Positions 28,279-36,008 of a DNA stretch of 64,000 nt are shown in pieces (the stretch's first letter is position 1; each line of letters starts with the position of its first letter). A program made the position numbers and the translations under genes. The DNA comes from Modestobacter versicolor (GTDB lineage Bacteria > Actinomycetota > Actinomycetes > Mycobacteriales > Geodermatophilaceae). The stretch spans positions 1,612,001 through 1,676,000 of the forward strand of contig NZ_JACIBU010000001.1 in the NCBI RefSeq assembly GCF_014195485.1, given 5' to 3'. Under the pieces are notes generated by a model, which worked only from the letters and a program-made list of their open reading frames with translations, did not search any database and was not told the origin of the DNA.

Positions 28279-28472
28279 ATGACCGTTCGTCTGCTGACTA
28301 CCGAGGAGTGGCAGCACGGTTCCGCACCAGCCCGGCCACCGTCCGGTACTGGCGCCACATCGGCATCGGACCTATCGGCGTCGAGGCCGGGCGGCGGGTG
28401 CTGTACGACGAGGCGGAGTGCGACGGTTGGTGGGAGACCGAAGTCGCCGCGGCGAGGGACAGCAAGCGTTGA
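28279..28472 (+). pseudogene. Excisionase/MerR-like helix-turn-helix gene broken by a one-base deletion
   Basis: The ATG at 28279 opens MTVRLLTTEE in one frame. From about 28310 the next frame continues as ARFRTSPATVRYWRHIG, then a GRRVLYDEAEC wing, and ends at 28472. Joined, this gives a typical excisionase-type helix-turn-helix protein of about 64 residues. One G appears to be missing at about 28309-28311, where GAGGAGGTGGCA would be expected. A sequencing error or programmed frameshift is possible, but the integrase is broken as well, so decay is the simplest reading. Confidence 0.7.
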
Positions 28473-28876
28473 GCCGGCGAAGGCTTGGACACCTTGTTCA
28501 CGTTGGACCGACTCGAACGACGTCCGATCAAGCAACCAGTGCCAGCACTGCAGCGTTCGCCCTGAGGGCGGCCTTAGGGCAGCCCCGTTCGTTCAAGATC
28601 GCCAACCCGGAACGCCTGCGCTGTCGGCAGCTCCGGCCGACTCGGCGGCGTCGGAGACCCGGAAGTCGGTGCCCGCCGAAGTTTGAGCCATCTCCGACGT
28701 CCGAGCGCCTGAGTCCCCTAGTCGCCCGAGGAGGGACCGCTCGCGCCTGCCTCCGGCAGATGAGCGGGGCGCCCGTGAGTGGTGCACGACAGCTTCCTCC
28801 ACGAGCCGACCTAGGATTCGTGACGGAGCGCGAGTCCGTCCCTCTGAGACCCCAGGCAAGGCCCGACTGACGCGAT
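28473..28876. other. Gene-less stretch upstream of the ApeA-like gene
   Basis: Frames on both strands are short, Arg/Ser/Pro-rich and lack ribosome sites. The region probably carries the promoter of the following HEPN gene. I see no repeat or clear promoter match. Confidence 0.4.
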
Positions 28877-30367
28877 GTGGATTCGCCCGAGTTGAGCCCC
28901 TACGGGATTACGCTGCAACGCATGAGGATGTGCGACCCCCAGCGAATCAAGGGTTGGTGGTTCCTGCCTGGTGCGCCAAGTGAGCGCCTGCCGGGTGTTC
29001 TCACCTGGAGCCAGGAAGACGGAGCGAACCTCGAGCTAATTGGCGGCTTGTCGGGCGCGCCGAAGTATGAGCAGGTTGGGGCGAACCTCTGGCAGACCGA
29101 CGAGGTCGTGTCAAAGATGCCGCCAAGCACCATCTATGGAGAAGATGATTCCGGCGCACCACTCACCTTGTGGAACGCTGAACGAGGGAATTGTAAGGCA
29201 AATTTCCTCCACGGGATCCGCGAAGAATTTTGGAACTCCCCGTGGGTGTGCGTAGGGGCTCATGTGCCGTCTGCCGATGCCCGCGCTCTTCGATCTGCCT
29301 CAGTGGCCTTAGACGACCTCTACTATCTCACCGGCGATGGCAGGTTCTGCGCCCCGCAGTGGGCCCAGATAGAAGGCGTGACACGAGCTGGCGAGCAGCA
29401 AGAGGACGGCACGCTCTTGCTGCCGTACATCGTCCCGGTGATCGGTGGCCTCAGGGCTGGCCTGTTCAGTGGAGCGACCGGCGACACGGAGTACTACATC
29501 GACACTTACGCCACTCGGCCGCCAGCCACTCCGGCGACGGAGGCAATGCCGGATCTAAAGCTGGACATGATGACGCAGCGTAGGCGCGGGGGGCAACGAC
29601 TCGAACTTTCGGTTGGCGCTCGGGCGAGAATTCGACCGGTCCCCGACGCTAGCCCTTGTTCGGCTACGGAGCTGCTCGACAGGCTGAGTCCCCTCCTCGG
29701 TCTGATGAAACTCGCCACGTTCGCCGCCAGGGGTGTGGAGTCAATAAGTTCAGAGACCCTCGAGGGCGAGCAGGTATCTCTTCTGTGCCATCTCGGACAC
29801 CTGAGCGCTCCCGACTCCCCAACCGAGAGCGGTGGTGTCGTATTCACCCTTGATGACGTTCCACTGGATCACTTTCTGCGAACCTTGCGGGAACTTACGT
29901 CCACGGCGCAGGCCCGGTACGCGTGGAACGCCGTCGTTGGTTTGGTTGGCCACTCCCCTCGGATGGTGGAGGAGCACATCAGTCAAGTGCTCGCGGCTGC
30001 AGAAGGCTTCCACAAATGGTGCCTTCATGGCGGCTCGAAGACGTTGAAGGACCGCTTGATCCTGCTACACGACAGTCTCCCCAAGGACGTCAAAGAACGG
30101 CTGAAAGTTGACGTGGATAGATGGGCAGACTGGGCTGTCTGGGCCCGCAATCACGTGGCCCATGGTGGCGCCGACAAGTACCGCGATGTCGTCGACTTCT
30201 ATCAGCTCAAGGTGATCGCCGATTCCGTACGGCTGATAACTTATCTCGTCGTCCTGCGGAAGTTCGGCGTGCCTGCAGACAAACTTGAGGAGGCGATCGC
30301 TAATCACCCACGGATCCGAGTGCTCGCACATCGCTGTGTTGAGATTGGGGATCTGCCAATGCCGTAA
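28877..30367 (+). CDS. ApeA-like HEPN-domain anti-phage protein
   Basis: The 496-residue protein opens with a segment like the ApeA N-terminal domain: IKGWWFLPGAPSERLPGVL, then LELIGGL. A long middle region follows, and near the C-terminus is a HEPN domain with RNHVAH, Arg424 to His429. That is the R-N-x-x-x-H ribonuclease motif of abortive-infection HEPN toxins. ApeA is known as a single-gene anti-phage system; this assignment is by recalled pattern, not a search. The protein probably cleaves RNA when phage infects. The GTG at 28877 is used, but ATG at 28922, just before the conserved segment, is also possible. Composition is less GC-rich than the chromosome. Confidence 0.78.
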   Translation: MDSPELSPYGITLQRMRMCDPQRIKGWWFLPGAPSERLPGVLTWSQEDGANLELIGGLSGAPKYEQVGANLWQTDEVVSKMPPSTIYGEDDSGAPLTLWNAERGNCKANFLHGIREEFWNSPWVCVGAHVPSADARALRSASVALDDLYYLTGDGRFCAPQWAQIEGVTRAGEQQEDGTLLLPYIVPVIGGLRAGLFSGATGDTEYYIDTYATRPPATPATEAMPDLKLDMMTQRRRGGQRLELSVGARARIRPVPDASPCSATELLDRLSPLLGLMKLATFAARGVESISSETLEGEQVSLLCHLGHLSAPDSPTESGGVVFTLDDVPLDHFLRTLRELTSTAQARYAWNAVVGLVGHSPRMVEEHISQVLAAAEGFHKWCLHGGSKTLKDRLILLHDSLPKDVKERLKVDVDRWADWAVWARNHVAHGGADKYRDVVDFYQLKVIADSVRLITYLVVLRKFGVPADKLEEAIANHPRIRVLAHRCVEIGDLPMP

Positions 30368-30434
30368 TGGTGCCGCTTGACGGTTACAGCTACGCCCTGA
30401 TCAATCTGGCATCGGAAAGTGAGCACAGGCGGCT

Positions 30435-30465
30435 GTGAGCGTGTCCCATAGTGGGCCGCTCAGGG
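30435..30465. repeat. 31-bp direct repeat, first copy
   Basis: 27 of 31 bases match 30740-30770. The core TCCCATAGTGGGCCGCT is identical in both copies and contains the small inverted repeat CCCA-TAG-TGGG. The copies lie 305 bases apart on the same strand. They could bound a small insertion or be duplicated regulatory sites. Confidence 0.6.
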
Positions 30466-30739
30466 CGAGTCGCCGGTCTCGCCTGGAGGACGGCCTCAGG
30501 GACACCGTGTTGCACAGGATCCTGACCACGTCTGCTCGTGGCGCACTTTGCCACATAGCCTTTCACCGTGCGGCTGACTCGTGGGCGAGCGTGGCCACGC
30601 CGTTACTGGCTTCAGTACCTTGCCGCGCCGATATTCATAGTGGGCGGCCTTGCTTTAGCGACCAAAAGTCTTGCTGTGGGGTACCGCGAGGGGAACGGTG
30701 GCACTAGCTCCCGAGTCGGATGCCGGTCCCCGCCACGGG

Positions 30740-30770
30740 GTGAAGGTATCCCATAGTGGGCCGCTTAGGG
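30740..30770. repeat. 31-bp direct repeat, second copy
   Basis: This is the partner of 30435-30465 with four differences. It lies about 150 bases upstream of the TIR gene start and 48 bases before the 15-bp hairpin. See the first copy for the shared core. Confidence 0.6.
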
Positions 30771-30817
30771 ACACCTGGGGCGACGGGGTGGACGGACAAC
30801 GTCAGATGGACGGGTGA

Positions 30818-30860
30818 GCTGTGTGACGCGCCAGAGGAGGGGCTTGGCGCGTCACACAGC
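30818..30860 (+). repeat. Perfect 15-bp inverted repeat upstream of the TIR gene
   Basis: GCTGTGTGACGCGCC at 30818-30832 is the exact reverse complement of 30846-30860. The 13-base loop contains AGGAGG. The structure begins about 100 bases before the TIR start codon and would be a very stable RNA hairpin or cruciform. No T-tract follows, so a classical terminator is unlikely. It may be a protein-binding site, an RNA regulator or a remnant of a mobile element. Confidence 0.75.
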
Positions 30861-30920
30861 GGGACGTCGCCTAGCTTCCCTGTCGAGGGCAAGGGTTGCC
30901 CGCGCGTGTGGAGGCAGGCC

Positions 30921-31820
30921 GTGGACGCACCTCGCTGGGATGTCTTTATCAGCTACTCAACGAAGGACCGTGAACAGGTCTCCCATGTTGTGAACGACCT
31001 GGAGAGCCTGGGATTCCGGGTCTGGCAGGACGCCTCGACAATCGGATTCGCGGATCGGATCCGAGACAAGATTGACGAGGGGATCCACAACAGTTCCCTG
31101 CTCCTGATTTTTATCTCCCCCCGCTCGCTGCGCTCTCGATGGGTGCTCAACGAGCTGGACGCTGCCATGCTCCGAGAGGTCTCTCAGAATAAGCCGTTTG
31201 TCCTGCCGGTCCTCATGGGCGCGGCAAGTACCGGCGACCTTCCCGGAGATCTCCGGGGCAAGAAGTACCTTGATCTCCGGCATGGGTTCCGACGGAAATA
31301 CGACGCAGCGCGCGCCAATCTCGTCGCGACGATCAGAGTGGCGTCTCTAAGCGATGACCAGCCCGCAGCTTCGGTGGGCCCAGAGATGGTGGTCGGCGAC
31401 GAACTCGTGCGATTTGTCGTGGGCTACGATTTCTCGCAAGCTCGGGAGGAGAGGCCCGTGCCACGCGAGGCGATCGCCGGGCTCATCAAAGATTTCGCCG
31501 AGTCCTACCTAGATGAGTTACCCGAGATCATGGCCACCGATGAGATGAAACGCGCCTTCGTCGAGCGTTACGGAAGGCATGCGATCGAAAAGGCGATCGA
31601 ATTCAGTATGGATCAAGCGAAGATCAGCCTGACCAGGGGACTTATTCAGCCGGAACTTGACAGCGCCTTCTTCGCGGCGGACACGATGATCGCGATGGTC
31701 CAGACCAACGCGCAGTTCATCGAAGATGACTCGGATGATTGGATGATCGCTGGATTCCGTCCAAACGGAGAGCTGTTTTATGCCTTCCGGCAGAAGCCGG
31801 ATCACGCCCGCCCTCGTTAG
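30921..31820 (+). CDS. TIR-domain protein with an uncharacterised C-terminal half, candidate NADase defence effector
   Basis: The 299-residue protein starts at a GTG preceded by GGAGG at six bases. Residues 5-130 are a TIR domain: WDVFISYSTKDRE as first strand and box 1, GFRVWQDAST, and SLRSRWVLNEL. Trp74 and Glu78 fit the conserved W-x-x-x-E region with the catalytic glutamate of NAD-cleaving TIRs. The remaining 150 residues are acidic and helical, ending with a beta hairpin (DWMIAGFRPNGELFYAFRQ). I do not recognise them; they probably sense infection or oligomerise. No ThsA, SAVED or NLR partner is adjacent. Composition is AT-richer than the chromosome. Confidence 0.8.
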   Translation: MDAPRWDVFISYSTKDREQVSHVVNDLESLGFRVWQDASTIGFADRIRDKIDEGIHNSSLLLIFISPRSLRSRWVLNELDAAMLREVSQNKPFVLPVLMGAASTGDLPGDLRGKKYLDLRHGFRRKYDAARANLVATIRVASLSDDQPAASVGPEMVVGDELVRFVVGYDFSQAREERPVPREAIAGLIKDFAESYLDELPEIMATDEMKRAFVERYGRHAIEKAIEFSMDQAKISLTRGLIQPELDSAFFAADTMIAMVQTNAQFIEDDSDDWMIAGFRPNGELFYAFRQKPDHARPR

Positions 31821-31909
31821 AGGGTCAGGCAGGCGACGGGTCGACTCCCTTGGCTAGGCATCCAACCAACACCGCCACTCTCGCCGGAACCCGATCAGCG
31901 GCCGAGCAC

Positions 31910-32523
31910 TCAGGCGGCTTCGGCGCTGACGACCTGGCGGCCGAAGTAGACGTCCAGCGTCATCGAGGATTGGCGTGGCCGAGTTGGTCGGCGACCTGGC
32001 GCGGAGTGAAGCCAGCCTCGTCGAGCCGGGTGGCCACGGTCTTGCGGAACGTGTGCGACGTGACCCAGGACCGCAGGCCCTCGGTGCAGCTGGCCGGCCG
32101 GCCAGCCGAAGTCCTGCTCGTCGCCGGCTGGAGACCGATTCCGTCGCAGACCTCGCACTCGATGGAGTCCGGCAGCTGGCGCAGATCGCCAGAGGCGCTG
32201 TTCGGGCCGCGCAGCGTGCCGGCCACCCGTGCCAGGAACCCAGCTCGGTGTCCGGCCGCAGCAGTGAAGTCAGCTGGCGGCGGCGCACCATGTCCACAGC
32301 AACTCCGGCACCGCCACGATCCGCCAGCCTGCGGCGGTCTTGGCCCGCGGCTGCACGACCATTCCCTGCTTAGGCATTCGTACTGCGGTGGCGTTGACCT
32401 CTCTGGTGCCGGCGTCCAGGTCCAGCCGCGGCCGGCCGGCGGTCTCCCCGGTCCGCTCGCCACCGCCTCGCCGATCCGTGCGCCGGAAGCGAGCATCCAG
32501 TCGACACTGCCGCCGAGATCCAC
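31910..32523 (-). pseudogene. Remnant of a tyrosine recombinase (integrase) of the island
   Basis: Pieces of a phage-type integrase C-terminal domain appear in order but in different minus-strand frames. They are WMLASGARIGEAVA (first catalytic Arg), GTREVNATAVRMPKQGMVVQ, SHTFRKTVATRLDEAGFTP and DQLGHANP (His-x-x-Arg and Gly-His region), then MTLDVYFGRQVVSAEAA with the catalytic Tyr. At least three frame changes are needed to join them. The N-terminal half is missing upstream of about 32560. Its place next to the tRNA and the attachment repeat identifies it as the element's former integrase. Confidence 0.85.
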
Positions 32524-32581
32524 GTCGGCCGCACTCAGGTTGGTGTGGGTAGCTCGACCAGCCGGGTGGTCCTTTCAGCTG

Positions 32582-32972
32582 TCACTGCCCGGTGCCCTCT
32601 TTGGTGGTGGTGTCGATCCGGGCGCCGGCGTTGGGTACCGGAATCGCCGTGACGGTGACCTGGTGCGGCCGTACCTTTTCGACGGCGCCCTCAGGTGAAG
32701 TAGGAACATCCTCGGCGTGAGCCGCGTAGGACGTCAGGTCCGGGATGCGACCCAGAAGCCTGAGGGCGCCCTCCTGTGCTGTGACCAGTCCGAACGTCAT
32801 CCGAGCGAACCCAGCCGCCCCGCCCGGCGACGGTGTGTCCACCGGGGTCAGCGGGCTGACTCGCCCGGACGACCAGGGCCACGCGCGAGTTGGCGTGGAA
32901 GACCCCGATTCCGCCGACGTCGGGACTGGCGCTCGGCTCGGTCAGCAGCAACCGATCAGCATCACCGATCAA
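32582..32972 (-). pseudogene. Possible frameshifted gene of unknown function
   Basis: Two overlapping minus-strand frames look like one protein split near 32830. The first part reads VGGIGVFHANSRVALVVRAS. The second reads GGAAGFARMTFGLVTAQEGA, then LLGRIPDLTSYAAHAEDVP and a threonine-rich end stopping at 32582. Joined they would give about 125 residues. The family is unknown; integrative elements often carry such small genes beside the integrase. The reading is uncertain. Confidence 0.35.
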
Positions 32973-33087
32973 CGGCGACTGGTGGCCCTCAGCGGAGACG
33001 AGCTGGTCCGGCCGCCGTCGCGCTCCTCGAGTTGAGCGCTGGCCCCGATCGACGCCAGCAGGGATGGCGTGGCCCCGGACATGACGA

Positions 33088-33123
33088 AGGCCCCTGGTCA
33101 GCGTTTCCGCTGGCCAGAGGCCT
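33088..33123 (-). terminator. Hairpin terminator downstream of tRNA-Asn, island-supplied copy
   Basis: The 16-base arms 33088-33103 and 33108-33123 pair around a TTTC loop, seven bases past the 3' end of the tRNA. It matches the hairpin at 21551-21586 except for a few bases. One difference is compensatory: the loop-closing pair is G-C here and A-T there. The element therefore carried a working terminator as well as the tRNA 3' end. Confidence 0.7.
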
Positions 33124-33127
33124 GATT

Positions 33128-33164
33128 TGCTCCCTCGATAGGACTTGAACCTATAACCCTGCGA
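33128..33164 (-). repeat. Right attachment site (attR-like) within tRNA-Asn
   Basis: These 37 bases are identical to 21591-21627 and reach from just outside the tRNA 3' end to the edge of the anticodon loop. The strand exchange that inserted the island probably happened within this segment, near the anticodon loop, as is usual for tyrosine recombinases using tRNA genes. Confidence 0.88.
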
Positions 33165-33202
33165 TTAACAGTCGCATGCTCTGCCAATTGAGCTACGAGG
33201 GA
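33130..33202 (-). tRNA. tRNA-Asn (anticodon GTT)
   Basis: A 73-base cloverleaf is visible on the minus strand. The acceptor stem is TCCCTCG with CGAGGGA, the D arm contains AGCTCAATTGGCAGAGC, the anticodon stem is TGCGA/TCGCA with loop CTGTTAA (anticodon GTT), and the T arm contains GGTTCAAGTCC. The discriminator base is G and CCA is not encoded. The 3' part is duplicated at 21591-21627, marking this gene as the integration site of the island. Confidence 0.97.
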
Positions 33203-33335
33203 CCGACGAGCCGTAGCCCGTGCGCTCGTCAAGGTTACCTCAACCCGTCAGAGAGTCCAGGAGGGGGCTCTCGGCGGGTCGGATGCGAGACCGGCCGGTA
33301 GCGTTCGAGCTCCCCCGAACCCAGGAGGTCCTCCC

Positions 33336-33551
33336 GTGGCCAAGCTGTCCTTCATCGCCGGCTTCGGTGCCGGCTACGTCCTCGGCGCGAAGGCAGGCCG
33401 CGAGCGCTACGAGCAGATCCGTCGCGCCTACCACCACGCCAAGGACGACCCGCGCCTGCAGAGCGCCGCCGGCATGGCCCAGGCCCGCGCCGACGCCGCC
33501 GTCAGCTCGGTCAAGACCCGCCTCGGCAGCGAGACCGGCACCACCCGCTGA
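33336..33551 (+). CDS. Small YtxH-like protein
   Basis: The 71-residue product starts at a GTG with AGGAGG upstream. It begins with a glycine-rich hydrophobic segment (FIAGFGAGYVLGAKAGRERYE), as in YtxH/gas-vesicle-type small proteins, and continues as a charged helix with Gln, Arg and Ala. The first segment may touch the membrane. Function is unknown; such genes are common beside tRNAs in actinobacteria. Confidence 0.75.
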   Translation: MAKLSFIAGFGAGYVLGAKAGRERYEQIRRAYHHAKDDPRLQSAAGMAQARADAAVSSVKTRLGSETGTTR

Positions 33552-33555
33552 CCGC

Positions 33556-34122
33556 TCAGCGGCTGGGGTCGTCGGCGTCCACCGCGGCCGCCAGCCGCTC
33601 CCGGGCCACCGCGCGGGCAGCGGGATCGTCCCGGTCGGCGTCGTCGTCGAAGACGACGGTCCACTCCCGGGCCGCCTGACCCGGCACCCGGCGCGCCACC
33701 AGCAGCACCGAGCCGCCGGTCGGCAGCGGGTGCCGCTGGCTGGCGACCACCGTCAGGTCCACCCGTTTCTTCAGCACCGCGGGCAGCTCGCCGGCATCGC
33801 GCAGCACGTGCCGCTGCGCGGGGAGCCGCGCCTGGACACCGGGCTCGACCTCCTGCAGCGGCACCACGGTGAACGTGCCCCCGCTCCCGGCGGCGGTCCA
33901 CCGGGCAGTGCCGATCTCGTGCCACGGCAGCACCGGCACCTCGGCGTCCGGCACCGGTTCGGCGGGGACGACGCGCAGCCCGCGCGACGTCGCGACCGTC
34001 CAGCCGCCGTCGACCCGCTCGCCCCAGGCCAGCACCCGCTCGTCGGGGTCCGCGGCGATCGCCGCCCGCACCACCTCGGGCGGCCGGGCGAACCGTGCGC
34101 GCACCTGGTCGAGGAGGCTCAC
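33556..34122 (-). CDS. Conserved actinobacterial protein of unknown function, coupled to dnaG
   Basis: The 188-residue protein starts at a GTG that overlaps the dnaG stop as GTGA, so translation is probably coupled. It contains repeated beta strands with Trp (VLAWGERVDGGWTVATSRGL and PWHEIGTARW), a pattern like PH-type or short beta-barrel domains. No enzyme motif or signal peptide is seen. A longer frame upstream lies inside dnaG in another frame and is rejected. Confidence 0.75.
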   Translation of the reverse strand: MSLLDQVRARFARPPEVVRAAIAADPDERVLAWGERVDGGWTVATSRGLRVVPAEPVPDAEVPVLPWHEIGTARWTAAGSGGTFTVVPLQEVEPGVQARLPAQRHVLRDAGELPAVLKKRVDLTVVASQRHPLPTGGSVLLVARRVPGQAAREWTVVFDDDADRDDPAARAVARERLAAAVDADDPSR

Positions 34123-36008
34123 GGCGTCAGGCCGCCGGCCGCCCGCTTGCGCAGCGAGATGGCCAGCTGCTCGAGGTCCATCAGCTTCTTGAACGAGCGC
34201 ATGTACTCGTCCTGCGCCTCGATCGGGTTGGTGCGCTGCAGCTTCCCCTTGAGCGCAGCGATCTCGCGGACCGTGGCCATCTCGTGCAGCCGGGCCATCA
34301 GCGCGTTGACGTACAGCGGGTCGTTCTCCCCGACCGCGTGCAACGGCTCGACCGCCAGCGCCGTCAGCATCGCCTTCGCCGTCTCCCGGTCGACGTGCGC
34401 CGACACCTCCTCCAGCCACTCCGGCCCGGTCGCCGTCGCGGCCGCCGCTCCCCCGGCCGCCGCGACCGCCGCAGCCACCGCCGCGTAGTCGGGGTGCGTG
34501 TAGGAGCTCGGCTCGACCGCGTCGAAGTCCGGGCCGGCGATCTCCGGGCACTGCAGCGCGGCCTTCACCGCCTCGCGCTCCACCTCGATCGCCGCGTCGT
34601 CCGGTGAGCGCTGCGGCATCCGCGGCCGCGACCGGGGTCGCTCCGCCGCGCCGTCGCCCCCGGCCAGCTGGCGCACCCGGGCGACGACCTCGGTCTCGTC
34701 GGGCAGCCCCAGCAGGCCGGCGAGCCGGCGGGCGTAGGCAGGGCGCAGCGCATGGTCCTTGATCTGCGCGAGCAGCGGCGCGGTCTTGTCCAGCGCGGCG
34801 ACCCGGCCCTCGACGGTGTCCAGGTCGTAGCCCTCCAGCGTCGTCCGCAGCACGAACTCGATCAGCGGAGTGCGCCGGGCGATCAGGTCACGGACGGCGG
34901 CGTCGCCGTGCGCCTGGCGAAGCTCGCACGGGTCACGGCCCTCCTGCTCGACCGCGACGAAGGTCTGCGCGACGAAGCGCTGGTCCTCCTTGAAGCTCTT
35001 CATCGCCGCCGCCTGGCCGGCCGCGTCGCCGTCGAAGGTGTAGACGACCTCCCCGCGGAACTCGTCCTGGTCCATCAGCAGCCGGCGCAGCACGTTGATG
35101 TGCTCGGGGCCGAACGCGGTGCCGCACGAGGCGACGGCGGTGGTGACGCCGGCGACGTGGCAGGCCATCACGTCGGTGTAGCCCTCGACGACGACGGCCT
35201 GGTGGTTGCGGGCGATGTCGCGCTTGGCCCGCTCGACGCCGTAGAGCACCGAGCTCTTCTTGTAGAGCGGCGTCTCCGGGGTGTTGAGGTACTTGGGGCC
35301 CGGGTCGTCGTCCATCAGCTTGCGGGCGCCGAAGCCGATGACGTCGCCGGTGAGGTCGCGGATCGGCCAGATCAGCCGGCGGTGGAACCGGTCGATCAGC
35401 GTGCCGCGGGAGGACTCCTTGGCGAGCCCGCCGGTGACCAGCTCCTCCTGCGTGTAGCCCAGCCCGCGCAGGTGCCGGGTCAGGGTGTCCCAGCCGCCGG
35501 GCGCGTAGCCGCAGGTGAAGTCCAGCGCGACCTGCCGGTCGAAGCCGCGGTCGGCGAGGAAGCTGCGGGCCGGCGCGGCCTCCGGGGTCATCAGCTGGGC
35601 GGCGTAGAAGTCGGCGGCCGCGGTGTTGGCCGCGACGAGCCGGGCCCGCTGGCCGGCGTGCGCCCGGTCGGGGCCGGCGGTGGCCCGGCCGCCGTCGTCC
35701 TCGTACTTCAGCTGCACCCCGGCGCGGCCGGCGAGCAGCTCGACGGCCTCGGAGAAGGAGAGGTGGTCGATCTCCTGGATGAACCGGATGACGTCGCCGC
35801 CGACCCCGCACCCGAAGCAGTGATAGAGCCCGCGCGAGGGCGTGACCTGGAAGGACGGCGACTTCTCGTCGTGGAACGGGCACAGCCCCTTGAGGCTGCC
35901 GCCGCCGGCGCGCTTGAGCTGCAGGTGCTCGCCGATGATCTCGTCGATCTTCGTCCGCTCCCGGACCAGCGCGATGTCCGCGGCCCGGATGCGCCCCCGC
36001 CCGGCCAT
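34119..36008 (-). CDS. dnaG: DNA primase DnaG
   Basis: The 629-residue protein has the zinc-binding domain with Cys43, His46, Cys64 and Cys67, the RNA polymerase domain with a TOPRIM core (VVVEGYTDVMACHVAG, then YTFDGDAAG), and a C-terminal helicase-interacting region. It makes RNA primers on the lagging strand. The ATG at 36008 overlaps the last base of the preceding stop. A longer reading frame upstream is antisense-like. Length and domain order are normal. Confidence 0.96.
   Translation of the reverse strand: MAGRGRIRAADIALVRERTKIDEIIGEHLQLKRAGGGSLKGLCPFHDEKSPSFQVTPSRGLYHCFGCGVGGDVIRFIQEIDHLSFSEAVELLAGRAGVQLKYEDDGGRATAGPDRAHAGQRARLVAANTAAADFYAAQLMTPEAAPARSFLADRGFDRQVALDFTCGYAPGGWDTLTRHLRGLGYTQEELVTGGLAKESSRGTLIDRFHRRLIWPIRDLTGDVIGFGARKLMDDDPGPKYLNTPETPLYKKSSVLYGVERAKRDIARNHQAVVVEGYTDVMACHVAGVTTAVASCGTAFGPEHINVLRRLLMDQDEFRGEVVYTFDGDAAGQAAAMKSFKEDQRFVAQTFVAVEQEGRDPCELRQAHGDAAVRDLIARRTPLIEFVLRTTLEGYDLDTVEGRVAALDKTAPLLAQIKDHALRPAYARRLAGLLGLPDETEVVARVRQLAGGDGAAERPRSRPRMPQRSPDDAAIEVEREAVKAALQCPEIAGPDFDAVEPSSYTHPDYAAVAAAVAAAGGAAAATATGPEWLEEVSAHVDRETAKAMLTALAVEPLHAVGENDPLYVNALMARLHEMATVREIAALKGKLQRTNPIEAQDEYMRSFKKLMDLEQLAISLRKRAAGGLTP

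Larger units (their letters stand above)
30368..30920. other. Gene-less stretch with direct repeats and a strong hairpin, leader of the TIR gene
   Basis: No gene is well supported. One short plus-strand frame from 30568 has a single hydrophobic helix (LQYLAAPIFIVGGLALA) and could be a remnant of a membrane protein. The stretch holds a 31-bp direct repeat pair and a perfect 15-bp inverted repeat, described separately, and leads into the TIR gene. Confidence 0.45.
21592..33164. mobile_element. Genomic island integrated in tRNA-Asn, about 11.6 kb, with degenerate integrase
   Basis: Direct repeats of the tRNA-Asn 3' end bound this segment. Inside are a broken tyrosine recombinase next to the tRNA, a frameshifted excisionase-like gene, three defence-type genes (ABC-ATPase/TOPRIM, ApeA-like HEPN, TIR) and several unknowns. 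Base composition is visibly less GC-rich and more variable than the flanks, especially at 23.5-25 and 28.9-31.8 kb, and gene-less decayed stretches are common. No replication, conjugation or capsid gene is recognisable. The element is probably fixed because its own recombinase is broken. Confidence 0.85.

Noticed and set aside
30568-30756. Small membrane protein gene upstream of the TIR gene
   Set aside because: One hydrophobic helix is present, but there is no ribosome site and the rest is Arg/Gly/Ser-rich; kept only as a remnant note.
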